A DNA stretch of 64,000 nt from Sulfoacidibacillus ferrooxidans (GCF_022606465.1 NZ_JALBUF010000002.1:248001-312000), one strand, 5' to 3'; shown: positions 9,900-19,673, numbered from the stretch's first letter. Notes: generated from the sequence alone by a model not told the origin. Numbers and translations: made by a program.

Positions 9900-11405
9900 A
9901 TGAGTGCAAACATTGCTAAGCGGATTGAAGAAATCGCTGCAATGCCGATTTATAGGAACCGACAAGAAGGATTGTTAACCGATTTATATCAGCTTACGAT
10001 GATGTATGGATTTTATAAAAGTGGTCGCATGGAACAACATGTGGTATTTGATGTGTTCTATCGAAGTAATCCATGCGATAACGGATACGTGATTTGTGCG
10101 GGACTTGAGCAAGTGGTTGTGTATCTGAACCAAGTAGCGTTTCAGCCAGATGAAATTCAGTATTTACGGAGTCTTGGACTTTTTGACGAAGGGTTTCTCG
10201 AAGAGCTGAAGAATTTTCGTTTTACTGGAACAGTATATGCGATTCCTGAGGGTTCAGTGGTTTTTCCTCACGAGCCACTCGTGCGTATCGAAGGTAGAAT
10301 TTTTGAGTTACAATTAATTGAATCTGCTGTGTTGTGTTTTGTCAATCATCAAAGTCTTATCGCGACTAAGGCTACGAGAATCGTACAAGCGACCAGTGGC
10401 GGAGTCATCGAAGATGCGCATCCTACGAGTGAATTTGGTTTGCGACGCGCTCAAAACAGCGATGCTGCCGTATTTGGCGCGCGGGCCGCGTATATTGGGG
10501 GTTGTTCTAGCACAAGCAATGTCACTGCAGGATTTAATTTTGCAATCCCCGTGTCGGGAACACAGGCGCATAGCTGGATTCAAAGTTTTGATTCGGAAAT
10601 AGAGGCGTTTCGAGCGTATGTACACGCTTTTCCGGAGCGAGCGATCCTTCTTGTGGACACTTATGATGTTTTGCACTCGGGCATACCAAATGCCATTACG
10701 GTGGGGAACGAGTTGCGGGCACAAGGCTATGATTTACTAGGTGTTCGCATAGATTCCGGAGATCTCGCTTATCTCTCCAAAGCTGCGCGCAAAATGCTTG
10801 ATGCGGAAGGATTTGGACACACGCAAATCATCGCCTCTGATGATTTGGATGAAGACACCATTCGCGATCTGATGTTACAAGGTGCGAAGCTCGATGGCTT
10901 TGGTGTGGGGACGGCTCTCATTACTGCAAAAGGATGTCCAGCACTTGGTGGAGTATATAAGTTGGCAGCAGAAAAAAGAGATGGCAGTTGGATTCCGCGG
11001 ATAAAAGTATCGGAGAACCCGTTAAAAGTAACGAATCCTGGGAAAAAGAAAGTGATTCGCTTCTATGTTGATCAAAAAGCGAGTGCAGACTTAATCATGC
11101 TGGATGAAGAGACCATACCACAAGGGGAACCTGTAACGTTATTTGATCCCATACACACCTATAAACGAAAAGTCATTCAAGACTATACGGTCAAGGAATT
11201 ATTGGTGCCTATCTTTGTAGACGGAGAAATTGTATATGAAATGCCGACCATCGAGCAGATTCGCTCGTTTGCGCGGCTTGAATTAGCTACGCTTTCTAGC
11301 GAAACACGACGTCCAAAGAATCCACATGTATATCATGTCGATTTAAGTCTTCCACTTTGGGAGTTAAAACGAGATCTGGTTGCGCGAAGGGGACATGTGA
11401 ATTAA
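9900..11405 (+). CDS. pncB: Nicotinate phosphoribosyltransferase
   Basis: Converts nicotinate and PRPP (with ATP hydrolysis) into nicotinate mononucleotide in the Preiss-Handler NAD salvage pathway. At 501 residues it is of the long bacterial type. The N-terminal LLTDLYQLTMMYGF signature, the later RIDSGDLAYLSK phosphate-binding region and the GVGTALIT segment identify the family. The ATG at 9900 follows GAAGG. It is downstream of a SuhB-like phosphatase and convergent with the membrane protein at 11425. Confidence 0.95.
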   Translation: MSANIAKRIEEIAAMPIYRNRQEGLLTDLYQLTMMYGFYKSGRMEQHVVFDVFYRSNPCDNGYVICAGLEQVVVYLNQVAFQPDEIQYLRSLGLFDEGFLEELKNFRFTGTVYAIPEGSVVFPHEPLVRIEGRIFELQLIESAVLCFVNHQSLIATKATRIVQATSGGVIEDAHPTSEFGLRRAQNSDAAVFGARAAYIGGCSSTSNVTAGFNFAIPVSGTQAHSWIQSFDSEIEAFRAYVHAFPERAILLVDTYDVLHSGIPNAITVGNELRAQGYDLLGVRIDSGDLAYLSKAARKMLDAEGFGHTQIIASDDLDEDTIRDLMLQGAKLDGFGVGTALITAKGCPALGGVYKLAAEKRDGSWIPRIKVSENPLKVTNPGKKKVIRFYVDQKASADLIMLDEETIPQGEPVTLFDPIHTYKRKVIQDYTVKELLVPIFVDGEIVYEMPTIEQIRSFARLELATLSSETRRPKNPHVYHVDLSLPLWELKRDLVARRGHVN

Positions 11406-11424
11406 TCCATGCCTCTGCGTGCAT

Positions 11425-12600
11425 TTACCTTGATTGGTTTGTTACAAATGTTTCAACGAGTTGCGCGATGTGTGCTTCAACGTGGTTAGCTTCTGTTTCA
11501 TTGACATTACTGCTACATATGGAGAGCGCAATGGGATGATTTGCAATCCAAAAAATAGCGGCATTATGAAACTCATGTGGCCAATCACCTGTCACTTGTA
11601 GGATCTTAGTACCTGGAGTTAAGCCAGCAGCTATTCTCGATGGTTGTTTCACGAGAGCGAGATCTTGCATGAGTGGTGCCAGTGCATGTGGATGGGCTTG
11701 ATCCATGGTATACAAATAACTGAGATACAAGGTTAAATCATAAGAAGTGACGAGATACGGGTCTGATAACGTCTCGTGGCTACCTACGCCGTTGATGAAG
11801 CTGTCAATTTCATCTGGACTCAGTTTGCGGATGAGCATGTTAGTTGCAACTACATCTCCGTTTACGATGGCTGCTTGTGCAAGTTGTGTGACTGTTAAGG
11901 GCGTACCAGATGGTAAGCCACCAATGAATCCAGTTCCGGCCTCTTTATCTGTAGTTTGTACGTGAACAATGGTATGAGCACTTATTTGATGGTTAGCGAT
12001 CTCGCTGTACAGGTTAACAACAACTGGGAGTGCGAGTGTCTGTGCTGTGCTAAAAGCTTGATGTGTCTGCCATCCAAACTGTGCCCCTGTGGCCAAATCA
12101 GCTCCAGAAATACCGTAGGTTCCTGGTTGCTTTTGTATGTAAAGCTCAATCTCGCGCGTTAGTGAAAGGTATGCGCCTTGTGTGTATGGAAGGGGATGCG
12201 ATTTTTCTGTGAATTGCAAGACATCTGCCCGTAGGGATCCATAGAGTTGAGAAAACCCAGTCATGGCCATCCACTTTAAGCCTAGGCCTAAAAGAATGGC
12301 CACGATCAACACGCTCGTCGCACGCAATAAGCGCAGACGTTTCCGTCGATAGACTTTGAGAGAGGTTGTCTTGTTTTTTTTCTTAACAGTTGTTGTGCGT
12401 CGATGATTGGGTTGCTTTGTTCCATGGTTCATAGATTTTGAAGACACAGATGCAAGCGTTTGGATTGGCTTGCGCTTTTGTGTCGGCAAGGAAGACGAAG
12501 AATGTTTTACACTATTTTTCCTAGCATTTGGTGATTTTCCATATTCTTTTTTCTTTGTGGCAGGTTTTTTAGCTGGAAACTTGTGAAAAGGACTATACAT
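11425..12600 (-). CDS. Membrane-anchored beta-lactamase-fold protein lacking catalytic motifs
   Basis: 391 residues. The first 90 residues are very rich in Lys, Arg and Ser, followed by one membrane segment (about 92-112), so the C-terminal domain probably faces outside. Residues 140-385 resemble a class A beta-lactamase/serine hydrolase. The equivalents of all three active motifs are altered: FSTAQTLALP at 183-192 has Gln187 where Ser and Ala190 where Lys of SxxK are expected; G248-D249-V250 replaces SDN; V336-T337-G338 replaces KTG. Hydrolysis is therefore unlikely, and a binding, scaffolding or sensing role is inferred. It is divergent from a response-regulator gene, with a palindrome between them. 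Confidence 0.75.
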   Translation of the reverse strand: MYSPFHKFPAKKPATKKKEYGKSPNARKNSVKHSSSSLPTQKRKPIQTLASVSSKSMNHGTKQPNHRRTTTVKKKNKTTSLKVYRRKRLRLLRATSVLIVAILLGLGLKWMAMTGFSQLYGSLRADVLQFTEKSHPLPYTQGAYLSLTREIELYIQKQPGTYGISGADLATGAQFGWQTHQAFSTAQTLALPVVVNLYSEIANHQISAHTIVHVQTTDKEAGTGFIGGLPSGTPLTVTQLAQAAIVNGDVVATNMLIRKLSPDEIDSFINGVGSHETLSDPYLVTSYDLTLYLSYLYTMDQAHPHALAPLMQDLALVKQPSRIAAGLTPGTKILQVTGDWPHEFHNAAIFWIANHPIALSICSSNVNETEANHVEAHIAQLVETFVTNQSR

Positions 12601-12656
12601 GTGAAATCATCCAATCTATATTGAACTTATACAATTATTCTTTACCCATGTTGTTA

Positions 12657-12671
12657 ATCTATCACATAGAT
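12657..12671. promoter_or_regulatory. Palindrome in divergent intergenic region
   Basis: ATCTAT-CAC-ATAGAT forms a perfect 6+6 inverted repeat with imperfect extension on both sides (TTGTTA / GACAAA). It lies midway between the divergent starts of the beta-lactamase-fold gene and the response regulator. A regulator binding site is plausible; no binding protein can be named from sequence. Confidence 0.4.
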
Positions 12672-12718
12672 GACAAACTGGCGATGGATGATTACTTCTT
12701 TTTGGAGGCGGGTTGTTA

Positions 12719-13477
12719 ATGAGTGATATTCGAATGATTGTACCAACAAGTCAGGCATCTCGAGTTGGCCTAGGAAAGTCCTCTTCAAGCGATACACCTT
12801 TAGTTCGACCAGGACGCATTTTAGTCGTAGACGATGAGCAAAGTATTAGAGATTTTCTTTTATTTGGCCTTCGCGATGAAGGGTATGATGTGATGTGCGC
12901 ACAAGATGGTGAAGAGTCTCTCGAATTGCTAGAAAGTTTTAAACCACATGTTGTATTACTAGATGTGATGCTTCCTGGTATTGATGGTTTTGAAGTATGC
13001 CGCTTAATGAGAGCTCGGGCGCGAGTAGCCATTATTATGTTAACCGCTCGCGATGATGTTACCGATCGCGTGAAAGGGCTTGGTATTGGTGCCGATGATT
13101 ATGTGATGAAGCCATTTTCCTTTGCTGAACTCAAAGCGCGCATTGAAGCAAGATTTCGCAATCAGTTTCCAGAGCTTTCTGCAGTGACGCGCGTTGGTAA
13201 ATTTGAAGTGGACAAGGTACAAAGGTTGATCCGTTATGAAGGTGTTCCTATCGGACTGTCGAAAACGGAGTATGCATTGCTTGAGATTTTACTAGAAACA
13301 CCTGGAGTCGCACTTACGCGGGAACAGATTATGTCGCGTGTGTGGGGCGATGATTTTACTGGTGAAGACAATATACTTGAGGTGTATATTCGTTATTTAC
13401 GACATAAATTACATGACACAAAGCGCCAACTGATACGCACGGTTCGTGGAGTTGGATATCGTGTCGATCTTCAGTAG
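12719..13477 (+). CDS. OmpR/PhoB-family response regulator
   Basis: Two-component output protein of about 252 residues. An unusual Ser/Thr-rich N-terminal extension of about 33 residues precedes the receiver domain. The receiver shows VVDDE (acidic pocket), LLDVMLPGIDG with the phosphoacceptor Asp, MLTAR (switch Thr) and DDYVMKPFS (Lys). A winged-helix trans_reg_C domain follows, ending [11 protein letters not shown]. The ATG at 12719 lies ten bases after GGAGG, and the track's earlier TTG is too close. The sensor kinase gene overlaps its end, so the two form one operon and one signalling pair. Confidence 0.95.
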   Translation: MSDIRMIVPTSQASRVGLGKSSSSDTPLVRPGRILVVDDEQSIRDFLLFGLRDEGYDVMCAQDGEESLELLESFKPHVVLLDVMLPGIDGFEVCRLMRARARVAIIMLTARDDVTDRVKGLGIGADDYVMKPFSFAELKARIEARFRNQFPELSAVTRVGKFEVDKVQRLIRYEGVPIGLSKTEYALLEILLETPGVALTREQIMSRVWGDDFTGEDNILEVYIRYLRHKLHDTKRQLIRTVRGVGYRVDLQ

Positions 13478-15026
13478 TTGGCAGCAACTACGCGTTCGCG
13501 CGGATGAGCATGTCAAGAATAGTCTGACGAGCGATTTATACGCGCGCTATGTCGTTGTAGTAGTCATTCTTATTGTACTAGTTGCGGCCATTCAATTTGA
13601 ATCACTTCATAGTGCGCTAGTTGTAGCTAATGAAAATAATTTATCGTTTGCAATGCGAGATGCTCTTTCTGAATCAGCGTTCGAGAAAGGGATTTCTGCG
13701 CAATCATTTGTAAAAGCTGCACCACGTATACTTACATCGCTTAGTTTACGCGGTATCAATGTGAGATTGTATGATGAACACTTGCATCTCATAGGGAAGA
13801 GGATGTCGCGGTTTGATCCGGTTGACTTGGTCTCTTTACGACCCCATCTGTTTGTGCTGATGAGTCAGAATCAAACGCGCATCTCTCAGAACATTACAGG
13901 ATATGTGATGCAATCGCATGGGCAGATGCTTTTACTAGGAATCGTTAGCACAGCAGGACATGTAGTTGGATATGTGGAGCTTGGTTATTCCGAGTCTTTG
14001 TTATATCCAATGTTGTTGCAACAGACATTGAGATTTTTCGTGATTAGTTTATTTGTTGTCATTTTTACAGCGATGATACTTATTCCAATTATTCGTAAAC
14101 CACTGCGTCCGTTAAATCGTTTGTTTGAAACAGCAGAGCGGATAAAGGCTGGAGAATTCCATGAAAGACTGCCTGTAATTGGAACCTTTGAGACGGTCCA
14201 TCTTGCAGAAATGATTAATGATGCGTTGGACCTAATGGCGAATTCCGTAAAAAAAGAAAAAGAAGCCACAGACCGTATGAAGCAGTTTGTCTCTGACGCA
14301 TCGCATGAATTGCGTACACCTTTAACAGCGATTCGTGGGTTTGCAGATGTATTGTTGCGGCGACTGGATTCCTACGTGGAAGAACTAAAAATGATACAAT
14401 GCGACGGACAAGCAGATGGGATAATGACAGAAGATATCGTAACAAGATTGGCTCAGAATACAGAGAAGATAGCTGGTATGCGACTAGGACTACGCACCAT
14501 GCAACAAGAAACCGCTCGACTAGAGGAACTCGTGCGAGATCTGCTTCATTTAGCGAAGTTAGAGGAGAACTTAACTCCTCAGTTAGAACAAGTTGAGATG
14601 GCCGCGCTTGTGCAGTCGCTTCAGCCACAGTTCCAACTATTAGCTGGGGCAAGACAAATCATTTACGATTTAGCGCAAGTTGTCGTGGCTTGTGATCGAA
14701 GTATGCTACAACAAATTTTATATAATATTGTTACAAATGCCATTCAACATACAGATCCGGAATATGGTATTGTACAGATTCGGTTGCGTTCTAGTAAGAA
14801 AAAAGGAGCCTTGTTGATGGTGTCCGACAATGGTCCTGGTATTGCAAAAGAGCAGGTTGAACGAATTTTTGATCGGTTTTACCGCGCTTCAGGTTCACGT
14901 GATCGCAATCCGGGTGGAGCTGGGCTTGGACTGGCCATTGTCGCTGAAATCGTACGTGTGCATGAAGGGCGGATTTGGGCTGAGAGTGAACAAGGTGCTG
15001 GAACAACAATGTTTGTTGAGCTGTGA
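13461..15026 (+). CDS. Sensor histidine kinase
   Basis: Membrane kinase of about 521 residues, partner of the preceding response regulator. Two membrane segments (about 28-46 and 190-210) enclose an extracytoplasmic sensor region of about 140 residues. A HAMP domain, the dimerisation domain with H-box [16 protein letters not shown] and the ATPase domain follow, the last with N-box [15 protein letters not shown] and [12 protein letters not shown] at 13461 is chosen because GGAG lies nine bases upstream; this gives a 17-base overlap with the regulator gene. An insertion of about 30 residues lies between the H-box and the second dimerisation helix. The stimulus is unknown; the divergent beta-lactamase-fold protein suggests an envelope signal. 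Confidence 0.95.
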   Translation: MSIFSSWQQLRVRADEHVKNSLTSDLYARYVVVVVILIVLVAAIQFESLHSALVVANENNLSFAMRDALSESAFEKGISAQSFVKAAPRILTSLSLRGINVRLYDEHLHLIGKRMSRFDPVDLVSLRPHLFVLMSQNQTRISQNITGYVMQSHGQMLLLGIVSTAGHVVGYVELGYSESLLYPMLLQQTLRFFVISLFVVIFTAMILIPIIRKPLRPLNRLFETAERIKAGEFHERLPVIGTFETVHLAEMINDALDLMANSVKKEKEATDRMKQFVSDASHELRTPLTAIRGFADVLLRRLDSYVEELKMIQCDGQADGIMTEDIVTRLAQNTEKIAGMRLGLRTMQQETARLEELVRDLLHLAKLEENLTPQLEQVEMAALVQSLQPQFQLLAGARQIIYDLAQVVVACDRSMLQQILYNIVTNAIQHTDPEYGIVQIRLRSSKKKGALLMVSDNGPGIAKEQVERIFDRFYRASGSRDRNPGGAGLGLAIVAEIVRVHEGRIWAESEQGAGTTMFVEL

Positions 15027-15046
15027 GGAAGTGGGGGATACTGCGT

Positions 15047-16030
15047 ATGAAGGTGGTTAAGATTACACCTAGGGGATATTGTTACGGTGTAGTGGATGCG
15101 ATGGTGCTTGCATCGCAAGTTGCCAAACAACCCGATTTACCGCGACCTATCTATATTTTGGGGATGATTGTGCATAACCAGTACGTGGTGGAGGCTTTTG
15201 AAAAACAATCCATCATTACATTAGATGGGGACAACCGCCTGGAAATTCTTGAACAAATTGATCATGGAACAGTGATCTTTACAGCTCATGGCGTGTCTCC
15301 GGCCGTTCGTGAACGCGCACATGCCAAAGGGCTGACAGTCATTGATGCGACATGTCCCGATGTCACCCGTACTCATCGGTTGATTGAGGAGAAAGTAGCT
15401 ATAGGCTACGATGTTGTCTATATCGGCAAACATGGGCACCCAGAACCTGAAGGTGCGATGGGCGTGTCCCCTGACCATGTCTTCCTCGTTGAAAAATCAG
15501 CAGATGTAGTAGCGCTTCCTGCTGATTTGGGTCGTCGCGATGGAGTGCAAGGGGTGAATGGGCAGGAGCGCATCATCGTGACCAATCAAACGACGATGAG
15601 TCAGTGGGATATTGCAGAACTTGTAGACGAGGTAACGCAGCGGTTTCCTCGTGCAGAAGTGTTTAATGAGATTTGTGATGCGACACAAGTTCGCCAAAAT
15701 GCAGTTGCAACTCAAGCGAAAGGTGCAGACTTATGTCTCGTAGTCGGTGATCCGCGCAGTAATAATTCTGGTCGTTTAGCTCAAGTGGCAACTGAGATTG
15801 CTGGGGTAAAAGCTTATCGAATTGCGGATATTACGGAAATTCAACTGGAATGGTTGGAAGGTGTAGAAACTGTAGCCGTAACATCAGGTGCTTCGACGCC
15901 AACGCCAATTACGCGAGCAGTGGTGGATTTTTTATTGCAATTTGACCCACTGCGACCGGAAACCTTTACATGGACTCAAGTCGTTGATTACGAACACTTG
16001 TTGCCGACTGGAAGAATGAGTCGCGACTGA
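15047..16030 (+). CDS. ispH: 4-hydroxy-3-methylbut-2-enyl diphosphate reductase
   Basis: Last enzyme of the methylerythritol phosphate isoprenoid pathway: reduces HMBPP to IPP and DMAPP with a 4Fe-4S cluster. 327 residues from the ATG at 15047 (GGGGG nine bases upstream). The three cluster cysteines are visible in GYCYGV (Cys12), DATCPDVT and [15 protein letters not shown] and [11 protein letters not shown] are substrate-binding signatures. The gene starts 20 bases after the kinase stop and may be transcribed with the two-component pair. A strong hairpin follows. Confidence 0.95.
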   Translation: MKVVKITPRGYCYGVVDAMVLASQVAKQPDLPRPIYILGMIVHNQYVVEAFEKQSIITLDGDNRLEILEQIDHGTVIFTAHGVSPAVRERAHAKGLTVIDATCPDVTRTHRLIEEKVAIGYDVVYIGKHGHPEPEGAMGVSPDHVFLVEKSADVVALPADLGRRDGVQGVNGQERIIVTNQTTMSQWDIAELVDEVTQRFPRAEVFNEICDATQVRQNAVATQAKGADLCLVVGDPRSNNSGRLAQVATEIAGVKAYRIADITEIQLEWLEGVETVAVTSGASTPTPITRAVVDFLLQFDPLRPETFTWTQVVDYEHLLPTGRMSRD

Positions 16031-16099
16031 AGATGGGTGCTTGTGTCTGAGTCAATGGTGAGTAAGGTATGATGCTTTATCGCTTGATCGAAGTACAGC

Positions 16100-16137
16100 G
16101 AATACGCGTTGCTACGCATGTGTAGCAACGCGTATTC
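16100..16137 (+). terminator. Terminator after ispH
   Basis: Perfect 16-bp stem (16100-16115 with 16122-16137) with loop GCATGT, followed by TTGTATTG. The distance of about 70 bases from the ispH stop and the start of a new operon just downstream support termination. Confidence 0.75.
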
Positions 16138-16166
16138 TTGTATTGATAACGTTTTCTCCTTACTAT
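16138..16166 (+). promoter_or_regulatory. Candidate sigma-A promoter for hppD operon
   Basis: TTGTAT (16138-16143), 17-base spacer, TACTAT (16161-16166). The -35 begins directly at the end of the preceding terminator stem and the start codon is 57 bases downstream of the -10. Confidence 0.5.
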
Positions 16167-16222
16167 GAAGAGAGAAGGTAGCAGAAGGTGTGAGAAGTTC
16201 ACCTTCAACGAGGAGGCTAACA

Positions 16223-17359
16223 ATGATGGGAATTACAGAGTCTCAAACTATGCATGCAGTAGGACAAGAAATAGATCATTTGCCAATTAAGTATGTGGAT
16301 TATATTGAATTTTACGTAGGGAACGCGAAACAATCTTGTTATTTTTTAGCTCGCGCATTTGGTTTTGTACCATTTGCTTATAAAGGATTAGAAACAGGCT
16401 CACGCGACCGTGTAAGTTATGCGTTAAAACAAGGTAGTACCACCTTTGTTGTAACTGCAGCGCTGACTGCCGATCATGAGGTAGGCCAATTTGTTCAAAA
16501 GCATGGCGATGGTGTGAAAGATGTGGCGTTTGCTGTGTCTGATGTAGTTGAAGCTTATCGTGAATCCACTAATCGTGGAGCAAAAGGGATCACAGCACCC
16601 TATGAGCAGAGTGATGAGCATGGAACGACCATGCGGGCAGTCATTGGTACGTATGGTGAAACAGTGCACACGTTGATTGATCGGGAATCGTATCAAGGGG
16701 TATTTGCTCCGGGATTTGTGGCCTATCAGGCGCCTTTTCCTATAGCAGATAAAGGACTTGTTCAGTTTGACCATGTAGTTGGCAATGTAGAGCTAGGGAA
16801 AATGGATGAATGGGTTAAATATTATCAGAAGGCACTTGGATTTTCTCAATTTATTTCTTTTGATGATAAAGATATTAACACCGAGTATTCTGCGTTAATG
16901 TCAAAAGTGATGGCTAACCAATCAGGTCGTATTAAACTTCCGATTAACGAACCTGCGGAAGGTAGGAAAAAGTCACAAATTCAAGAATTTCTCGATTTTT
17001 ATGAGGGACCTGGTGTACAACACATTGCCTTATTGACACATGATATCAAGACAACGGTGCGCGAATTGCAAGCCTCTGGTGTGGAGTTTCTAAAGACCCC
17101 TAGCTCCTATTATGATGATTTGCGTCAAGAGATGGGGGAAGTAGAAGAAGGATTTGATGAATTGCAAGAATTAAACATCTTGCTTGATCGCGATGAAGAA
17201 GGATATTTACTTCAAATTTTCACGCGGCCAGTGGTGGATCGCCCGACGGTCTTTTTTGAAATTATTCAACGTAAAGGTAGTCGTGGATTTGGAAAAGGCA
17301 ATTTTAAAGCTCTTTTCGAGGCTATTGAGCGCGAGCAAGAACTGCGAGGCAATTTATAA
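16223..17359 (+). CDS. hppD: 4-hydroxyphenylpyruvate dioxygenase
   Basis: Converts 4-hydroxyphenylpyruvate and O2 to homogentisate and CO2, the second step of tyrosine catabolism. 378 residues from the ATG at 16223, six bases after AGGAGG. Two vicinal-oxygen-chelate halves are present: an N-terminal half starting near DYIEFYVGN and a catalytic half with the iron ligands His in QFDHVVGN, His in VQHIALLTHD and Glu in FFEIIQRKG near the C-terminus. It is the first gene of an operon with a fumarylacetoacetase-family gene (1-base gap) and hmgA. Confidence 0.95.
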   Translation: MMGITESQTMHAVGQEIDHLPIKYVDYIEFYVGNAKQSCYFLARAFGFVPFAYKGLETGSRDRVSYALKQGSTTFVVTAALTADHEVGQFVQKHGDGVKDVAFAVSDVVEAYRESTNRGAKGITAPYEQSDEHGTTMRAVIGTYGETVHTLIDRESYQGVFAPGFVAYQAPFPIADKGLVQFDHVVGNVELGKMDEWVKYYQKALGFSQFISFDDKDINTEYSALMSKVMANQSGRIKLPINEPAEGRKKSQIQEFLDFYEGPGVQHIALLTHDIKTTVRELQASGVEFLKTPSSYYDDLRQEMGEVEEGFDELQELNILLDRDEEGYLLQIFTRPVVDRPTVFFEIIQRKGSRGFGKGNFKALFEAIEREQELRGNL

Positions 17360-17360
17360 G

Positions 17361-18419
17361 ATGAAATTCATTACGAGAATTGCATCTACAAAAGAAGAAC
17401 GGTTGCATTTTCTCGCACGAACGGATTTAGGAGAAATAGAAGTGGATTTTTTCGCAGCAGTGTCTATGCTACGTCAAGTCTTACCTGCGCAGCAGTATGG
17501 ACTAATATGCAAAAGCACATATGCGAAGTGGATTGGAGGGGATGAGTCTTATGGAGAGGATCCAATGACGGCACCTCCAACCACCCTTTTAACACTTCTT
17601 TCTTCTGGAGAGCAGTGGTGGCAATATGCGCTGTGTGTCGAGCGGTTATTTGTGACGCAATTGACAAGAGAGCAGCAGCTGCCGTGCATTTCTTCGGGGG
17701 AGGCAGCGGCTATTCTTCCGAAACCACCATCTTTTCGCGACTTTTATGCGTTTGAGGCACATGTTATGCAGGCGCGAGCACGTCGTGGGTTAGAGATGCA
17801 ACCGGAGTGGTATGAGTTCCCTGTTTTTTATTTTTCTAATGCATCTGCATTGCTTGGCGATAATGATGTCGTGCCATGTCCAAAAGGATGTTCACGGTTA
17901 GATTATGAACTCGAAGTAGCTACGATTATTCGTCAGTCAGTGATTGATGTAAAGGCAGAGGATTGGCTAGATGTCACTGCGGGGTTGACGATTTTAAATG
18001 ATTGGAGTGCGCGTGATATTCAGGCCAAGGAGATGAAAGTGGGGCTTGGCCCTGCAAAAGGAAAAGATTTTGCGACATCCTTGGGACCTATTTTAATTAC
18101 GTGGGATGAATTGATTGACTGCAAAGTAGTGACAGAGAATGGACATGGGCCTAACTTTGCATTGCAAATGCGCGGATATGTCAATGATGTGTTGCGATCA
18201 GAAGGAAACATGCGCGATCTATATTTTACATTTGGTGATATGATTGCACGAGCATCTGAAAGCGTTAGACTGTATCCGGGAGATGTGATCGGTTCCGGGA
18301 CGGTTGGGACTGGCTGCATCTTAGAGATTGGAGAAGAGCTTCAACCTTGGCTTGTACAGGGGGATCGCGTGCGGCTAGAAGTGGAACGCATTGGACGTTT
18401 AACGAACGTCATCGCGTGA
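17361..18419 (+). CDS. Fumarylacetoacetate hydrolase family protein
   Basis: 352 residues from the ATG one base after the hppD stop, with GAGG upstream inside the hppD end. The frame is open further back, but that part overlaps hppD. The C-terminal FAH fold shows the metal-binding Glu pair in DYELEVATII, NDWSARDIQ, KGKDFATSLGP and GDVIGSGTVGTGC. In this operon the likely role is hydrolysis of fumarylacetoacetate (or maleylacetoacetate) to fumarate and acetoacetate, the last step of homogentisate breakdown. This comes from context plus family membership; the family also includes decarboxylases and isomerases. Confidence 0.9.
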   Translation: MKFITRIASTKEERLHFLARTDLGEIEVDFFAAVSMLRQVLPAQQYGLICKSTYAKWIGGDESYGEDPMTAPPTTLLTLLSSGEQWWQYALCVERLFVTQLTREQQLPCISSGEAAAILPKPPSFRDFYAFEAHVMQARARRGLEMQPEWYEFPVFYFSNASALLGDNDVVPCPKGCSRLDYELEVATIIRQSVIDVKAEDWLDVTAGLTILNDWSARDIQAKEMKVGLGPAKGKDFATSLGPILITWDELIDCKVVTENGHGPNFALQMRGYVNDVLRSEGNMRDLYFTFGDMIARASESVRLYPGDVIGSGTVGTGCILEIGEELQPWLVQGDRVRLEVERIGRLTNVIA

Positions 18420-18434
18420 AGGGAGATTGTTGCA

Positions 18435-19589
18435 ATGGCCTTTTATACCACACAAGGGACAATTCCGAAAAAGCGACATACACAAATGCGCCAAGCTAAT
18501 GGACAACTCTATACAGAAGAGTTGTTTGGTAGAGAAGGGTTTTCTGGAAGACAGAGTTTGCTTTATCACATCACGCCACCTACTAAAGTGGAGGCGGTGC
18601 GAGATCTCGGCCCTGTCGTTCGCGAGTTTACTGTAGGGGGACCATTACTTCATCGGCATTTGCAGACGATGAAGGTAGAGACCAAAGAGAAGGATGCTGT
18701 GGAAGGGCGAACCATGCTACTTGGCAATGCAGACGTAGCGTTTGGCGTGGCAGTAGTTACGGAGCCTATGACCTACTTTTATCGGTCGGCAGAAGGTGAT
18801 GAACTGCTCTTTGTGCACACTGGTAGCGGGGTAGTTGAAACGATATTTGGTCATCTTGACTATCATGCCGGTGATTATATCATTTTGCCGGTTGGTACCA
18901 CATATCGAGTTGTACCAACTGTCGGAGAAGAGACTCGATTGGTTGTTATTGAAGCGCAAGGTGCAATTACAGCTCCTAAGCACTATGTCAACGATGCTGG
19001 GCAAATGATGGAACATGCGCCATACTGTGAGCGTGATTTGCGGTTGCCAAGACTCGAAACACACGATGAACGGGGTGATTTTGAAGTACGGGTAAGAGCG
19101 CGCAAACATGTAACTAGTTACTCCCTTTCTTATCATCCATTTGATGTTGTTGGATGGGATGGAGCGCTTTACCCATATATTTTCAATATTGATGATTTTG
19201 AACCCATAACAGGGCGCATTCATCAGCCACCACCGGTTCATCAAACGTTTGCAGGACCTAATTTCGTGATCTGTTCTTTTGTGCCAAGGAAATTAGATTA
19301 TCATCCTTTATCGATTCCTGTTCCTTATCATCATTCAAATATTGAAAGTGATGAGGTCATTTATTATGTAGATGGCCAATTTATGAGTCGTAAGGGCATT
19401 GAAGTAGGTTCGGTCACAGTACACCCAGGGGGCATTGCGCATGGTCCACAACCTGGTGTTGTGGAGAAGAGCTTGGGTGCGACGGAAACGGCTGAGTTAG
19501 CTGTGATGATGGATACATTTCACCCGCTGGGGTTATCTGCTGCCGCCTGTTCCGTAGAAGATCCACACTATATGTACAGTTGGCGTTAA
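18435..19589 (+). CDS. hmgA: Homogentisate 1,2-dioxygenase
   Basis: Ring-cleaving non-haem Fe(II) dioxygenase converting homogentisate to maleylacetoacetate. 384 residues. Recognisable pieces are the N-terminal GREGFSGRQSLLYH, a cupin-like GDYIILPVGTTYR, the RIHQPPPVHQTF segment, and a C-terminal region with HHSNIESDEVIYYVDG and HPGGIAHGPQPG, carrying the His and Glu iron ligands. The start ATG follows AAGGGA. Third gene of the tyrosine-degradation operon; the bacterial Gram-positive type is shorter than the human enzyme. No maleylacetoacetate isomerase gene adjoins. Confidence 0.95.
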   Translation: MAFYTTQGTIPKKRHTQMRQANGQLYTEELFGREGFSGRQSLLYHITPPTKVEAVRDLGPVVREFTVGGPLLHRHLQTMKVETKEKDAVEGRTMLLGNADVAFGVAVVTEPMTYFYRSAEGDELLFVHTGSGVVETIFGHLDYHAGDYIILPVGTTYRVVPTVGEETRLVVIEAQGAITAPKHYVNDAGQMMEHAPYCERDLRLPRLETHDERGDFEVRVRARKHVTSYSLSYHPFDVVGWDGALYPYIFNIDDFEPITGRIHQPPPVHQTFAGPNFVICSFVPRKLDYHPLSIPVPYHHSNIESDEVIYYVDGQFMSRKGIEVGSVTVHPGGIAHGPQPGVVEKSLGATETAELAVMMDTFHPLGLSAAACSVEDPHYMYSWR

Positions 19590-19673
19590 GTGAATGATTG
19601 TCAGACTGTTGCACACACTTTGGGCAGTTGACCATATGATGGGGCATAGACTATCGTGAAGGGGATATGTCCC

